Positions 23,568 through 35,995 of a stretch of 64,000 nt of DNA are shown piece by piece. The translations under genes were made by a program, and so were the position numbers. The stretch covers positions 3,133,783-3,197,782 of the forward strand of contig BCIM01000001.1 in NCBI GenBank assembly GCA_039545315.1, written 5' to 3'. Source of the stretch: Kondoa malvinella. Lineage: Eukaryota; Basidiomycota; Agaricostilbomycetes; Agaricostilbales; Kondoaceae. The notes below the pieces were generated by a model. The model ran no database searches. It was given only the letters and a program-made list of their open reading frames with translations, and was not told the origin of the DNA. The first letter of the stretch is position 1. Every line of letters starts with the position of its first letter.

Positions 23568-26347
23568 ATGTCTCAGCCTTTCCAACAACCGCTTGAGCGG
23601 TATCCAGGCGACCGTGACTCGTCCTCGTCCGAAGATCATCAATCCACTTCAGATCACATGTCACAAGGTTCGTCAAGACCTTTTGGCGCCTCTAGAGACT
23701 CGTCCCATTCGATATTAGGCGCTGGCAATTACCCTGAACGGCCACTCATAGGCGGAGGAAACCATCATCGAAGACAATCGTCCAATTTCGATGACCTGAC
23801 ACCGGAAATCCTTGGTCTTTCTTCCCAGCACTCGAATGCAATAGGTCAAAATTACTCGAGATACTCGTCTGTACCTTCAAGACATTCCGTTGCAGGATTA
23901 TCAAGTCTAGGCGAAGGAAGAGATGACGATAGTGATCTGGAATCAGCATACGGAAGACCTGCGTATAACCGGTCGAGCATGGCTTCTTTCACTCAGGGTG
24001 ATATGGTTCGAGCGAGCACAACAGACGCTCTGCTATGGGACGAAAAGAACATGGAAGGTCAGTCCCGTGCCCGATTGCGTTTTTGGACATATGCTCAATC
24101 AAGCTCGTATTGATAGGCGATGACTACCTACACAATCCAGACGCTTCAGACGAACCAAAGAGGCATTACCGAAATGGCGGCGCAGGAGGCGTAGCTCTAC
24201 CGGTCGTTGGATCAGACAAACCTCATGCTCGTCAATCCGGCACTTTCGGTTACAGCAAGCGTGGACTTATCAATTTCATCGGTCTGTTTGTCGTAGTCGG
24301 AGCGCTGGTCGGTATCTTTGCCTTCTGGTGTGTTACACTCTCGCAGATCAATACGTGATACTAATATTCGATTGTCCGATTACACAGGCCGATAGCGACT
24401 TACATCCAAGAGATCAACAACAAGGACCTTCTTTATGGCTGGAACATTGGTGGCACCAATTCTTCAGGCCAAGTACCTGAAATTCCCAACTTCCCAGCCC
24501 TGCTTGACCAAGACACGCCCGAGTCTGTGCGGAGAGGAAAGAGAGTAGGATACGACGGAAAAGACTACAAGCTTGTGTTTTCGGACGAGTTCAACAGACC
24601 GGGGAGAACCTTCCATCCCGGTGATGATCCGTATTGGGAGGCGGCAGACCTCAACTACTGGGCTGTGAGTCGAATCAATTGCAGAAGTGAGCTATGACTG
24701 ACAATGTCATGTAGACTGTCAACTACGAAGTAAGCAAGCTGCGTTAATGGCCTGGATGAACGCTGATTGCTTGTAGTGGGTTACACCTGATATGGTCACT
24801 ACTCGAGATGGCAACATGGAGATTACTATGGCAGAACAGCCAATCAATGGGCTTAACTTTGAATCTGGTGAGGCGGACATCAGCTTGTTTTCGGCTTCAG
24901 CTGATTCACCTGCGTCCAACCTACAGGCTTCATCCAATCATGGAACAAGTTTTGCGTTTACAAGGGTGCTTACATCGAAATGAATGTATCGCTACCCGGT
25001 CGAGGCGATGTTATTGGTCTATGGCCTGGTCTATGGACGATGGGCAACCTCGGTAGAGCTGGTTATGGTGCTACGAACGATGGTACTTGGCCATACGTAT
25101 GTAGTGTCTTAATTTCGCCTTTTCGTGATCGCTGATCAGGAGTGACTACAGTCTTACGACAGCTGTGATGTCGGTACACTGCAAAATCAGACGAATCCAG
25201 GCGGAGATGGTCCTGCAGCAGCGCGGAACTCTGGCTCGCGTGATTACGGTGGAACTCTATCTTATCTCGCTGGACAAAAGTTGTCTGCATGTACTTGCCC
25301 TGGCGACGAGCACCCTGGTCCAAGGAACAGCGTTGGTCGTGCTGCGCCCGAAATCGTCAGGCTTCTTGGCTATTCTGGTGGTTTGACCACAAGCTGATTT
25401 ATATAACACAGGATATCCTCGAAGCCCAAGTCGACTATCGTGGATATGGAACAGGCTCACAGTCTATGCAAGTTGCTCCCTTCGACACTGGCTATTTGTG
25501 GAACAACAATTCCGATGGCTACATCAACCACCAGCCTGACCGCGTTGTCTTGAACGATTGGAAGGGTTCCATCACTCAGGAAGCTGCATCTGGTGTTGTG
25601 AGACTAGACAATGTGTCGTATGGAGGCCGACAGTTCCAGACATTCGGCTACGAGTGAGTGGAAATTGGGTTTGCCTGGTTAAGCTCATTTTCGAGTCTCA
25701 TCTCACAGGTACTGGGGTGGCACCGGTGATGATGCATACATCACCTGGTACGTCGGTGGAGAGCCAAGTGAGCAGCCTTCTTTGGCTTTTTGATGCCCCT
25801 CTGACCTTTTTCTCTTTAGCCTGGACTTTGACTGGAAACGCTTTCCCTCCCAACCCTGAGACTGAAATCGGCTACCGCATGATCAGTGAAGAGCCAATGT
25901 ACCTGGTATGTCTAGCTATATGCGATCGAGACACTATGTTGATTATTTTGACAGATGATGAACCTTTTCATCAGCTCCAAGTTCCAAGGCAACCCAGACT
26001 TTGGGCAGCTGACGTTCCCTACCACCATGTTCATCGATTATGGTAACGGCCCAGGTCTATCATGCCTGTCATCCAGCTAATATTTGTTTGCGTTAGTTCG
26101 AGTATGGCAACGTGAAGGCGAGGAGTCCGTCGGATGCGACCCAGACGATCATCCGACAGCGAAATACATTCAGGAGTGCGCCTTTCATAAAGCGTCATGC
26201 CTTCGCTTCAAGCTAATCTGACATGTCTACAGTCATCTAGGCGCATACACGAACATCAATTACACAACATGGGAAGAAGCAGGATACTCGAAGCCTAGAA
26301 ATCGACTCATGCCTGGTGGATGTGACACCGAGCGCGCAGGGCCTTGA
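23568..26347 (+). CDS. KRE6: KRE6/SKN1-type beta-1,6-glucan synthesis protein (GH16-like)
   Basis: Type II membrane protein of the secretory pathway needed for cell-wall beta-1,6-glucan. Thirteen exons: 23568-24057, 24117-24327, 24388-24664, 24715-24729 (15 nt), 24777-24867, 24927-25096, 25152-25355, 25412-25653, 25709-25767, 25820-25905, 25955-26042, 26097-26175, 26233-26347; 708 residues. A Ser-rich cytosolic tail precedes the anchor ([20 protein letters not shown]), then [28 protein letters not shown]-like [22 protein letters not shown], and the GH16-type acid cluster EIDILEA, which is split by the intron at 25356. The C-terminus [24 protein letters not shown] is typical. The 15-nt exon encodes TVNYE. 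Family certain; KRE6 versus SKN1 cannot be separated. Confidence 0.95.
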
Positions 26348-26465
26348 GTTTTCGTTTGCTCGAACATGTGGACATTAACAGCATCGATTATATTTGTTTC
26401 ATCAATTTGTTCATTCAGCAACCCTCTGCATAACACGTAATTACAGTTCATCGTCTACTCATGGT

Positions 26466-27629
26466 CTAATCGAGTCCTGGTCTCAACGGAATGATGCCAA
26501 AAGTACTCCATAGCTCGCGAGAGTCATAGCCCCGTCCTAGCTCTTCAGCAGTGCGTGGCAGACATCTAATGCCTTTCTCTTGCATGAGCTCAAGAGCCCA
26601 TTGAGGTTCTGGACCGATGACGGGCTTGTCCTTTCCTTGAGTACCTCCGTTGCCGTACTTTGATGCTAATTCCCACCTAGAAAACACATATGTCTTGAGC
26701 TTGCACAAACTTGAGGCGCTAGACAGATGCTCACCAGTCATAGTTGCGAAGGTCTGTAACAATCCATCTTTGTCCCTGGGCTTTGCCCCATTGACCATGT
26801 ACAGCAATGCAGACTTGAGCCACGTCATCGCCTACAGGAATTGAGCTTTGAGGTCTCTTAAGCCAAATGGAGACTAACCAGCAACCATATAGAGTGCATT
26901 CTTATTCGCAAGACTTTCCTTGTCCTTGATGACGCGACTCATAAAATTGCGCACGCTTCGTCCATTACCCCACAACCCAGCTAGGTTCAGCACAGTAGTA
27001 GGATTCTGCTTCGTAGACATGGCTAGTAATTCATCTTCTGCTATGGCGCGAGCATTGGAAGTGTCGTAGCGCGAGTGACGATCGATCCAGATGGAGGATT
27101 TCTTTTCGTCTGGTGCAAAGGTTTGACCTTGTCCCCATATACCGGCAGCTGGACAACAGATCAGTGCATCGAGAGATGCTGCGAGAAAGACGTACAGCCT
27201 AGCTGGATAAAGCCTGCTCCGCTTCCCTCATGTGTACTGAGGTATAGATCGACCAAACGCTTCGATCCTGTTCATTGCACGCTTATTAGGTGTATAGACG
27301 CTAGATCGGGAACAGTACGAACCTTTAGGCCCATAGATAGGAAATACGATAATGACAGTTCTCGCATTCGGTAATCGCTCGAAGGACTTGATGACATCTT
27401 CGTCTTGCTCTGAAGCGTTCGGATCAAAGCTGAACTACATCCATAGTATCAGTACGACACATCAGGTAGGATTGGGACTCACCTTGATGCTGCCATTTCT
27501 GCCATCGCGAGTAGTGACGGCCTTTGAAATGTTGGCTGCCTTGAGCTGCGATTCGAGAAAGTACCAGCTCCAGCCGCCTCCTAGTACAAGCACATCTACT
27601 TGATCTGTTGCTGATGTCGCAGCGTTCAT
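26466..27629 (-). CDS. NAD(P)-binding atypical SDR / epimerase-like protein
   Basis: Rossmann-fold protein of the NAD-dependent epimerase/dehydratase superfamily, fungal uncharacterised branch. Exons 27629-27483, 27434-27323, 27267-27196, 27148-26879, 26831-26735, 26676-26466 give 302 residues. The nucleotide-binding start is VDVLVLGGGWSWYFLESQL, followed by LPNARTVIIVFPIYGPKGSK, FIQLGSAGIWGQGQTF, ARAIAEDELL, VLNLAGLWGNGRSVRNFMSR, GDDVAQVCIAVHG and RWIVTDLRNYDWWELASKYG. The catalytic YxxxK of classical SDRs is not obvious, which fits the atypical group. ATG 27629 was chosen because the conserved beta-alpha-beta motif starts 10 residues later. No substrate can be inferred. It ends 118 bases from the convergent KRE6 gene. 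Confidence 0.85.
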
Positions 27630-27983
27630 GCCCAGACAAGATAAAACGGATTGCATGAGTGCGGGGTCGACGATCAACTGAAAGCAGCTCGAGAGCTGTA
27701 ATTGTGTGTACAGTTCTTTTTCATGCGGTGCTTTATGCGTTTGATCCATGCTCCGTGTTTCCCTTATCTGAACGATCGTGTTGATGACCTTCCCTCCCTT
27801 CCACAATGCACCAGCTGGACAAAGCCTTGAATGCCCTCCTTCAAATATGCCCGAATGAAACTTTGCATGCTTGTGTTTGATTTATTGATTTCTCTTTGCG
27901 ATGATACATTGGGGTACTGATTACTGCTTTTGACGTTTGAACTGAACATTTGATTTGTTTGCTTTGGTACGGATGTGAGGATG
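27630..27983. other. Intergenic region
   Basis: About 350 bases between two minus-strand genes. An upstream open frame continues the SDR-like ORF to 27806, but it lacks conservation features. Probably promoter of the SDR-like gene and 3' end of the zinc-finger gene. Confidence 0.45.
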
Positions 27984-29164
27984 CTACGGCCTGCTGGGTT
28001 CCGGTTGACGTCTTTCAAAGAAGCCTAACGTAGGTGCAGAGCCAGCAGAAGAGAGACCACCATAAGGTTGATGAGCAGGATGATGCTGATGCGAGAAAGG
28101 GTAAGTTGGGCGGAACGGAGGTGGGTTGAGAAGTTTCGCAACAGAGTGTTCGCCTGTGCTTGCGTAGCCTGAATCGGCTTCTCCTCCAGAAGAGTTGTCC
28201 TTCTCCAGCGACATTTCAAACGCAAACATGCCCTCATCTTCGCCTGTTGCTTCGGGTTCCGCTTCATCCATAGACATGTCGTCTTCCTCTTCCGCCCTGG
28301 ACGATGCTTCGGGTGAAGGCGATTCCGACTCCATTAGCTGTTGCGTTAATGATGTTCCCGGGCCGGGCGAACGGCCAGTGCGCATCGTCTGGGCATTTAA
28401 ATATTCCGAGCCAAGCAGTCCACTTTGAGGTGGTGAGACTGCTGCTGGCCAGTACTCTCTGGACTCAGGTAAAGAGCTGCCGTTGGTGAGGATTGCAGCG
28501 GCCTGCCGTTCCAAAATCAGTACCAATAATCGCCGTCAGTGATGCTATAACTGACCTCAAGCATCATAACGGATTGATGCTTCGACATCATCATTGAAGA
28601 AGTGGTAGACCAATATTCAGCTGTGTAGCTGCAGTGTCAGCAACCCCCAAAAGGGAAAGAGCCTCAAAATAACGCACTATGTTGCCATCGATGCTTGATA
28701 AGGCAGGCTGGATGACGATACCACTGCACACCAATCAGTATTGACACCGAGCAGCGTTTAAAGAGCGCACTTTAGAGCATCTTTCGCATTGATAGACTGC
28801 CTGGCCTTGCTTGGTCTTCTTTCCCTTCACCCGCTGCCTCACTTCACCATCCGGACCATCAGCCAGGTCATCATCGTCACCTCCTGCGTCGTCCAAAAGG
28901 TTGCCAGACAAACGCGGTGCAGGCATAGACGAAGCATAATCCTGCTTGACCACACTCGCGCTTCTGTTGCGTTTAGACACGGTCGTTTGTTTCCTAGGTG
29001 TCGACTTTGAGCGTGGGATAGGTAGAGGAGCAGTAGTCTGAGCAAACGCGCAATGCAAGAAATTTAGGGACGTGTTATTAACAAAGAAGCGAAGCCGAGC
29101 TCACCTGTTCTTGAGCTTGGGCTATTCTGCCGCTGGCTCTGCGACCTCCGTCGAATGAAGACAT
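27984..29164 (-). CDS. C2H2 zinc-finger protein (putative transcription factor)
   Basis: Exons 29164-29105, 29037-28771, 28723-28678, 28620-28556 and 28502-27984 give 318 residues. The N-terminus is basic and Ser-rich with an acidic stretch (LLDDAGGDDDDLADG). A single classical finger is split over three exons: YQCERCSK, then WYRHPACLIKHRWQH, spacing C-x2-C-x12-H-x3-H, continuing into TEYWSTTSSMMMSKHQSVMM and LEAAAILTN. The long C-terminal half is acidic and Ser/Pro-rich without a fold I recognise. The finger plus SKHQ..LEAA tail resembles a fungal single-finger family. DNA or RNA binding is inferred from the finger only. The fourth donor is standard; the second is GTGCGC. Confidence 0.85.
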
Positions 29165-29892
29165 GGGTGGTTGTATGTGTGTGTGAGACAGACGAGCAGG
29201 AAATCGAGATGTGAGCGTGGAAATCTTGAAAGCCCAGCCTTTGGTGTGGGGAAGCGTATCAATTTAAGGAAATGCACGTTCTGTGCGAGTCACCTTACGA
29301 GCAGGCTGAGAGAGGTGTGCTAGACGTTTGCAGAGCGTATCAGAGAATTCGGAGCTGGCAATTGTCGTTGTTCCGAGAGGACAAAAGGCGGCAGTGCTTG
29401 AAATTTCATTGTCGCTCAAAGGGCGCTTCATTAATTCATACACATGATCTTCTGCAGCTTCTGAACTGTCCGTCATGCACATCCGCCCTTTCATACCCAT
29501 TGATCTCGACCCTTGAACTCTCCCTAGCCTCTCACATAATCTGCGCGCTAAAGTGTCTCCCGGACACGTTATTTGTGGAGCGCAGCCGGCCGAGAGCTTA
29601 AATCTGTCTAGCTATGCATGAGCAGGTAGACCACAAGTAGAAGTTACAGAATTGCTCACAGTAAAGTCGCGAAGGCAAAGCAACGCAAATAATCCAACTC
29701 GATGAACTGAGAAAGCAGAAGAGCCATTCCAAAATCAGCTCATCAAACTAGGTAGAATGCTCAAGTAGACTGCATACCTGTACTCATTCAGCCTCCCATT
29801 TAACCTTCAGCATTCGCAATGAGACCGGGAATGACTATTTCGCTGACCAATTCGTCAGCCACGTTTCACGCCTCCAGTTGAATCGACGCTCA
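29165..29892. other. Intergenic region
   Basis: About 730 bases between the start of the zinc-finger gene and the end of the PhoD-like gene, both on the minus strand. Several short frames are present but none has splice or family support. It should contain the promoter of the zinc-finger gene. Confidence 0.5.
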
Positions 29893-32450
29893 CTAGCTTG
29901 CAAATTGTCTCCCTTCCTTCTCCTTGACTCTGGACTCCAACCACATCCTCATTCGCATACCATTGACAGGCTGTTCACCAACATCATCGGCATCGACAGG
30001 CGTTTGCGCATTATTCGCTGGATCGAGAACTGCGACCGATTTGCTCTTCTTTCCCTTATGATGACAGAACAGACCATGACCGTGCTTGTGCAGAGGCGGT
30101 TCAGAGTAGCCCGTCCCATCAGATTTGCTTGTTGGACCGAGAGTTGAAGGAAAGCCTTTCCGCTTTTCGAACAAGTAGTTCTTTTCTGCCCATTGGATGC
30201 GTCGGTGTTCTCTTAGTAGATCTGGAGGAAAGGTGGAAGAGCTGGAAGTAGTAGTCGTCGTAGTCATTTCAGTATCTTCTTGCTCGTGATAGTGGTACTC
30301 GGTGCTTTGACCAGCTCGACTTGATTTCGCGCCGACTTCTGACCACATGAGCCAGTTCCGGTTGGGCATAACCTAGACAGAAAGATTAAGTAAAGGCCTA
30401 GAATGGCTTATGAACGACCTGACCTTTCGATGCCGCACTTGTTTGCCCTGCTCTGGTCTGCGCTCAAACATTTCCACTAGCGCTTCAGAGGTCTTTGCGA
30501 CAGGGTTCCACTTATTGCGAATGTAATCTGTCGCAATGTACATCAGGTATGCACTTGATTGGCCGTATGATCGTACTTACGGTAAGCGATACAGGCATTT
30601 GGCGAAGGAGATTGGTTGACAATAGCACTTGCGATCATCTGGTACATTAGGCGATGATCGTTCTCGGGTTTTACATGGTGGTGCTTTCTTGTGACTGAAT
30701 CCGTACGAAAGCGGGCGACTCCAGCGCAATGCTGAAGGACATATCAGTAGAATACTTCAGCTACAGAATACACTACGACTTACGACATCACCGCTCAAAA
30801 AGGAGACTCGTATGTTGTGCTTCTTGGCAACATCTTGGAATCGGACAAGTGCCTTATCGCGCTCAGCCAGATGATTCTTATGGGTCCACTCGTCTACAGC
30901 ACAGCATCAGTCATCAGGTCATCTGATTCATGGAAGCAGACTGACCGAGAAGATCATCAAACAGCTCAGGTAATTTGAAGATTGAATTTTGGTCCTTGAC
31001 GCCAGGCAGTCGTCTGACCCATGGAGCAGCCTTGGTGAGCATGTCAAAGATCTTTTCGGCGGCCTGGACTCTGATGAACGAGAAGGGCACGGCAAAGATG
31101 ACCATAAGATGTGTGGTTGTAGCTGGCAGCTTGTCCAAGCGTTCAAACATCATGTTCCAGCTTTCTGGATCGATGACTTGGGAGTCTGTTCGTTCCACTC
31201 TTGCGTCTGTAACCAAGCAAGCCAAACGCGGACCCATTTGCATGACTGTAGATTGACCAAGCTTGCCAAACAGTCGATGTTGCCTGCAATGCCGCAGAGT
31301 GGTATGATGCTGGAATAGTAGACGAAACTTCTGAGATGTCCGTTGCAGTCCTAGCATGACGGGTGATAAGCGACATTGATCAGGATACGAGCCTGCGCCA
31401 TCGAAGATGTCGTGATCATCGTGTGACATGATGGCCTGCGAGATCGAAGAAGGGGACTTGAATAAGCGAAATCACTGTACAACGAGATGCAAACGTACAG
31501 GACATGATTGCAGAGCGAATTTGACTTCAGGTCGTTCCCAGTTCTCGCAATAGGTATGGAAATAGTATGAAGCGCATTGCGTCGAGACTTCTTCCGAAAA
31601 CTCATGCTTGTACATGGTGTCGAAATCCATTTCAGATGAAGTCCAGCGTTTCAGGAAGGGTATATCTTTGAAGATGAAATCGATGTAGGTCTGATCGCCC
31701 CCGTAGATCTGCAGATGGTCAGCTCCAAGAAATCGGCAGAATGGAATGGACATACCATAGCATGAAGCGGAATGTCTGCGTGTACAGAATTCATGTGACT
31801 GAGGCAGACGTGAAGGATGAGCGACCCGAAGGTATCAATAAAGAGGCTGCACCCACTTCCACACGTTGTTGAAACCAAAGGCCTTGACCTGAAGAGGCGC
31901 GTGTATAGACATGAGCGAACCAAAGATCCTACTAAAGAAGGTGCAGACCTACAACACCTTCGGCAACCGTCTCATCGAATCCATTGCAGCTGAAAAACCC
32001 TCCTCTCCATCTTTGCTCCATTCGAGGTATATGGAATCGACTGGTCGTCTGTTGTCCATTCCAAGTCATTCTCCACCTGACAGGTTCATCCCCATCTCCT
32101 TCAGGTATCTCGAATGCCATATCCCATCGAATTGCAACCATCCCAAACACCTCTTCATACAGCACGGTCTTGTCCAACTTGCATTCATGATCAAATTCTA
32201 GTCTGGGCTCTTCCTGCTTCAGATCATGCAGTGTCAACGCAGAGCAATAGTATGTGCTATTTTCAGTTGTTAGGAATTGCAGATAGGGTCCAAGAATATC
32301 TGCAGGTCGCTTTGGAGGTCTGTTGACTGCGGGGCTTTGTGTCTTTGAAGGCTTGCTTGGTCCAGGCGGAGGATCGACGATACCAGATTGGTAGCCAGCT
32401 ATAGGTTCACGCTGTGGATCATCTGGATAACTATAGTCTGCAGGATCCAT
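29893..32450 (-). CDS. PhoD-like metallophosphatase domain protein
   Basis: Conserved fungal protein with a PhoD-like metallophosphoesterase domain. Exons 32450-31953, 31888-31857, 31798-31756, 31708-31499, 31435-30946, 30893-30784, 30731-30581, 30527-30424, 30372-29893; 705 residues. Motifs along the chain: RGGFFSCNGFDE, NVWNHMNSVHADIPLHAM, IYGGDQTYIDFIFKDIPFL, the metal-binding MSHDDHDIFDGAGSYPDQC, ELFDDLLDEWTHKNHLAERD and FLSGDVHCAGVARFR. These Asp/His positions match the PhoD metal site. The C-terminal tail is Thr/Ser and Lys rich (MPNRNWLMWSEV then a charged extension). No signal peptide, so probably cytosolic. The second exon boundary (31857) was set by frame. Substrate unknown. Confidence 0.88.
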
Positions 32451-32763
32451 TCGTGTGTCGATTCAAGGGGTATTTCTTTTGACGAATCCGATGTGAGGGT
32501 ATCTCTTGTTATTGACAGCTTCTTGTGAGTTGACCAAGACTCAAGCAAGCTATTCGTGCGATCCGATGGTTTGAGAAGAGATGATGCGCGCCATTTCAGG
32601 TCTCGGCAAGGCTCGGCAAGCGATCATCGGTCGGGACCAAACTCTATTGTTATCGTTGCTGTCTGAGAAAGATAAGCCTAGCGTAGAGCAGACAGAGGAG
32701 AAGCGTACGTGGCCTTAGGAGACACCAGATGACCTGATTGCAGAGGCGACGAGAAAGTGACAT
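32451..32763. other. Intergenic region
   Basis: About 310 bases between two minus-strand genes; no gene seen. Holds the PhoD-like gene promoter and the ureD terminator. Confidence 0.5.
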
Positions 32764-33668
32764 CTATCCTGTCCAAGCATGTCGATATGCATCCTTGCCT
32801 ATCAAGCTCTCTAACGATTGACACTGCTCTTGTAGCCATTCTTTGACGCTCTCCGTTCTGGTCGCAGCAACTCTGACGATCCCGCCTGTTCCTTTTCCAA
32901 GTTCGCTGAATGACCAGATCAAATCAGGCATAACCCTACTCTTGTACTGCACAATCTTGTGAAACTCGGCTTTGAAGTGATGCAAGAGAGGGAGAGTCTT
33001 GGGACCAAAGAGGAAAAGTGTCGCATAGCAAGAAAAAGGATGGACGAATTGTCTATAGTTGTTCTCGAGCAGAAGGGCATCTTTTGCAACTTGCTTGCCT
33101 GATATATAAATCTCGTTTGTGGATCGATAAGAGTCGAAGGACCACTCTTCGCCGCGAGCCATACGACCGCTTGTATACGAGTCGAGCAGGACGAGACTTG
33201 ACGTTGCAGAGATAAGGTGGAACGTCTGTACTTGAGTATAAGACGCTTTGGCAAAGCATGTGACTGGACTAGGTAGGAGCAGCAGTAGGGCTTCTTCCTC
33301 TATACTCACCGAGAGAGTTTGTAGTGTCCGTTTGCCGTCATTGAGGCCAGCGAGAGAGTACGGTCGCGTCTTGAAGACTTTCGTGGAGCCTTGTGTTAGC
33401 AGCGAGAGGGTACAAGCTGCTTCCACAACTACGTTCAGAGCTATTTCATCGCCAGACACAAGACCTGCGTGACATTCGATCAGCTGTTGGACGGGTGACA
33501 GAATCTCAGCTCACCTCCGCCATACGTGAGCATGTATACTAAGGCGATGTTCTGCAGGGTAGCAGTAGGATCCAGTGGCATTCGAGGTGCCATCAATTTC
33601 AGCGGAAAGGTGAACTCGAGAGCTTTGAACGTTGTGCTCTTGCCATGTTTGGACAGTGTGAGGGCCAT
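32764..33668 (-). CDS. ureD: Urease accessory protein UreD
   Basis: Scaffold of the urease maturation complex (with UreF and UreG) that helps load nickel into apo-urease. Exons 33668-33515 and 33464-32764 give 284 residues. The N-terminus FKALEFTFPLKLMAPR, the glycine-rich hallmark LTYGGGLVSGDEIALNVVVE (the intron interrupts GGG), TQGSTKVFKTRP, and LLDSYTSGRMARGEEWSFDS are UreD signatures. It implies that the organism makes a nickel urease; the other urease genes are not in this window. It is divergent from the GNAT A gene and shares a 440-bp upstream region with it. Confidence 0.95.
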
Positions 33669-34108
33669 TACTTGCAGAATAAAGGCTTGCTGTGGACTCT
33701 TATTAAGCTCTACGGCTGATGCATGTCAGGCTGACATTATTGTTGCTGGTCATCTGCTCGCGGCCATGTCTGTCCCCGTCCGAGTCTGTCTGTGGTCGTG
33801 CGCCTTGCTCAAAGAAGACTACAGAGGTGGCTCAGCTCGTGCATCAGCCAAGACTGCTTGTTCTGCCTTTGTCCTTATTGTCTGCTTTGAACTTCTCTCT
33901 GACGAGCTCTAGTCCTGTATACCACACAATCCCGCGGTAGATATCTTTCAATGGTTCTATGCTGTATTACACCTCCGTCTGGAGCACTGCATTTCAGCCG
34001 CACTGTGCTGAAATTCAAGGTCTTATACATCGCCTGGTTGCACAGCACTGCATGATTCTTCCGCCCTCCTCGCTTCCCTCTTGCCGTCGCCCTCTTCTGC
34101 GTCTGAGG
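33669..34108. promoter_or_regulatory. Shared divergent upstream region of ureD and GNAT A
   Basis: The starts of ureD (minus strand) and GNAT A (plus strand) face away from each other across 440 bases. I see no third gene, so this should be a bidirectional promoter. No specific factor site is claimed. Confidence 0.45.
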
Positions 34109-35690
34109 ATGTATCAGGAAGAAAGCGTGGAAGAAAGCGTTACTGTCCGCAATGCTGTGTCCGAGGATGCCTTGGGGATCATGGACCTTCACAATGCGGT
34201 CATCGAAGAAGGCTTCTTGGCTTGGGGCGAACCGAAAACGGAAGATCTAACTCTGGCATGGCTCGATAGTCTAGACAAGCTGCAATACCCTGTTCTCGTC
34301 GCTCTCAAAGAAGACCGTGTCATAGGATGTGGTGCTTTTGAACCAGTTTGGGATACGAGAGCGGACGCTGGCTGCAGTCAGTATCGTCTCACTCGGCTAC
34401 ATATATAGCGGCTGACCCTTTCACAGTGTACTCGGCCAATCTGCATATCGTGGTATGCCGTGATGAGCGCAAAAGAGGGTTGGCTTCGCGTCTTTTCGAC
34501 AGTTTATGCTCTCACAAGAGAAGTGTGGATCGGAAGCTGTACCGTATCGCTTGTAAGTTGCTTCAAATCGTGATACTATAGCTCACAACCCTTCGACAGG
34601 CAACGTCTTATCAATCAACACAGCGGCAAGATCATGGCTATATGCTGTAGAATTCCATCATTGCGGCAGGTACGTGCTTTCCCGCGTCACAGCCTCGGCA
34701 TATCTGACCACATTTCCTCCAGCCTCGAAGGCATTGCGGAAAGGGATGGCAAAGCTTATGATCTTGAGCATTTCAGCAAGTTCATCAGCTCAAGCCCCAA
34801 AGTGGCCGATCTAGGCTTTCCAGACTCCGCTGAGCCATCACCCTATCCTTCGCAAGAGTTTGCTTTACCGATTGACCCGAAAACCGTTTCCATACGCAAT
34901 GCTACCATGGATGATCTTCCTGCTAGTGAGTACGTGCTTCGCTACTATACATCGCCTGCTGAAGAGGTGGGTTCAAGTCGTCGGCATACTCAATAGCGCT
35001 ATCCTGTTCACAGATGTAAGCTTCGCACTGGAACGTGTGCACTCACTTGAATTGATCTTGCTAGGCCATCGATTACTCGATACCGCTGCAGGTTTCAGAG
35101 CGCGTTGAGTGGTTATCTGAACTTCTCGCGGCAGACTTGCCAGTAAGTCGGATGCTGCTCTACGCGGGTCGTTCTTGATGCCACTATCAGTGTTTGATCG
35201 CTCTCATCGACGGGGTTGTCGTAGGTTATATTTGCTTGAGCGCTTTCGCCCCCGAGCCATGTTTCGACCGGTCCGTCGCCTTGCAGTGTAATTGTTTTGA
35301 CTTACAAGCCGTTTCAACAGAGTACTCGAAGTTAGCGTATACGTCCGACATGAATTGAAAAGACAAAAGATTGGTCAACAGCTTTGGCTAGCAGCTCTCG
35401 AAGATCCGGCCCTTAAGCTGCGTAAGATGAAGACCATCATAGCGCAGGTACATCACAATGTATGTGTTCTTGTCGCCGGAGCTGCCAAGCCAGTAACCTT
35501 GCAAACACTGTCAGAACGGACCAGGGTCGGGCTCAGTGCTCAAGTCGGGGTTCAAGCATCAAGTCAGGTTCGTTCGCTCGAGTTTTGTCACAGTGATAGC
35601 AGCTGACATTGTGCAACCTGTAGCATATCACGAGGCTTTTACAAGCATGGGGAAATGCAGTCGCATAGCATCTTTTCCTACCCCTTATAG
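34109..35690 (+). CDS. Double GNAT (phosphinothricin-acetyltransferase-like) protein A
   Basis: Two GNAT N-acetyltransferase domains in one chain, each like the bacterial PAT/YwnH group that acetylates small amino compounds. Exons 34109-34376, 34427-34552, 34600-34669, 34723-34925, 34978-35015, 35065-35142, 35191-35270, 35321-35459, 35515-35567, 35624-35690; 373 residues. Domain 1: VTVRNAVSEDALGIMDLHNA, VIEEGFLAWGEPKTED, IGCGAFEPVWD, and the acetyl-CoA loop RKRGLASRLF (R-x-x-G-x-A). Domain 2: VSIRNATMDDLPA, IVGILNSAILFTDAIDYSIP, VVVGYICLSAFAPE, LEVSVYVRHELKRQKIGQQL, in which the last Gly/Ala of the loop is Gln. The intron at 34377-34426 is absent from copies B and D. The donor at 35271 is GTCCGT. 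Substrate unknown. Confidence 0.88.
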
Positions 35691-35995
35691 CTGCTTGTAA
35701 AGCTGCAACGAGGTGATGACCCAAAAGCCTCGAAATCGTCTTGCGATGAGGTCAAAGCGAAAACACCAACGTCCGTGTCCTGCCGGGAGGAAACTGCCCT
35801 GCTATGCCAGACGTTGCTCCGTCGTGTACGCGCTCGCCTTGTATGTGTGCGGTGTTGTATCGCTGACCTGTGCTTGTTAAGGTTTTGAACAGCATTGCTC
35901 AATGCCTTGTCACTGCTTGACACCGCCCCTTGGTCGTCTCTACTTTCTGCCTCTTTCTGTCATTCTCCTACCATTCATTACCGCTGATCGCAAAT
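35691..35995. other. Intergenic region between GNAT A and B
   Basis: About 300 bases with no gene seen; terminator of A and promoter of B. Confidence 0.5.
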
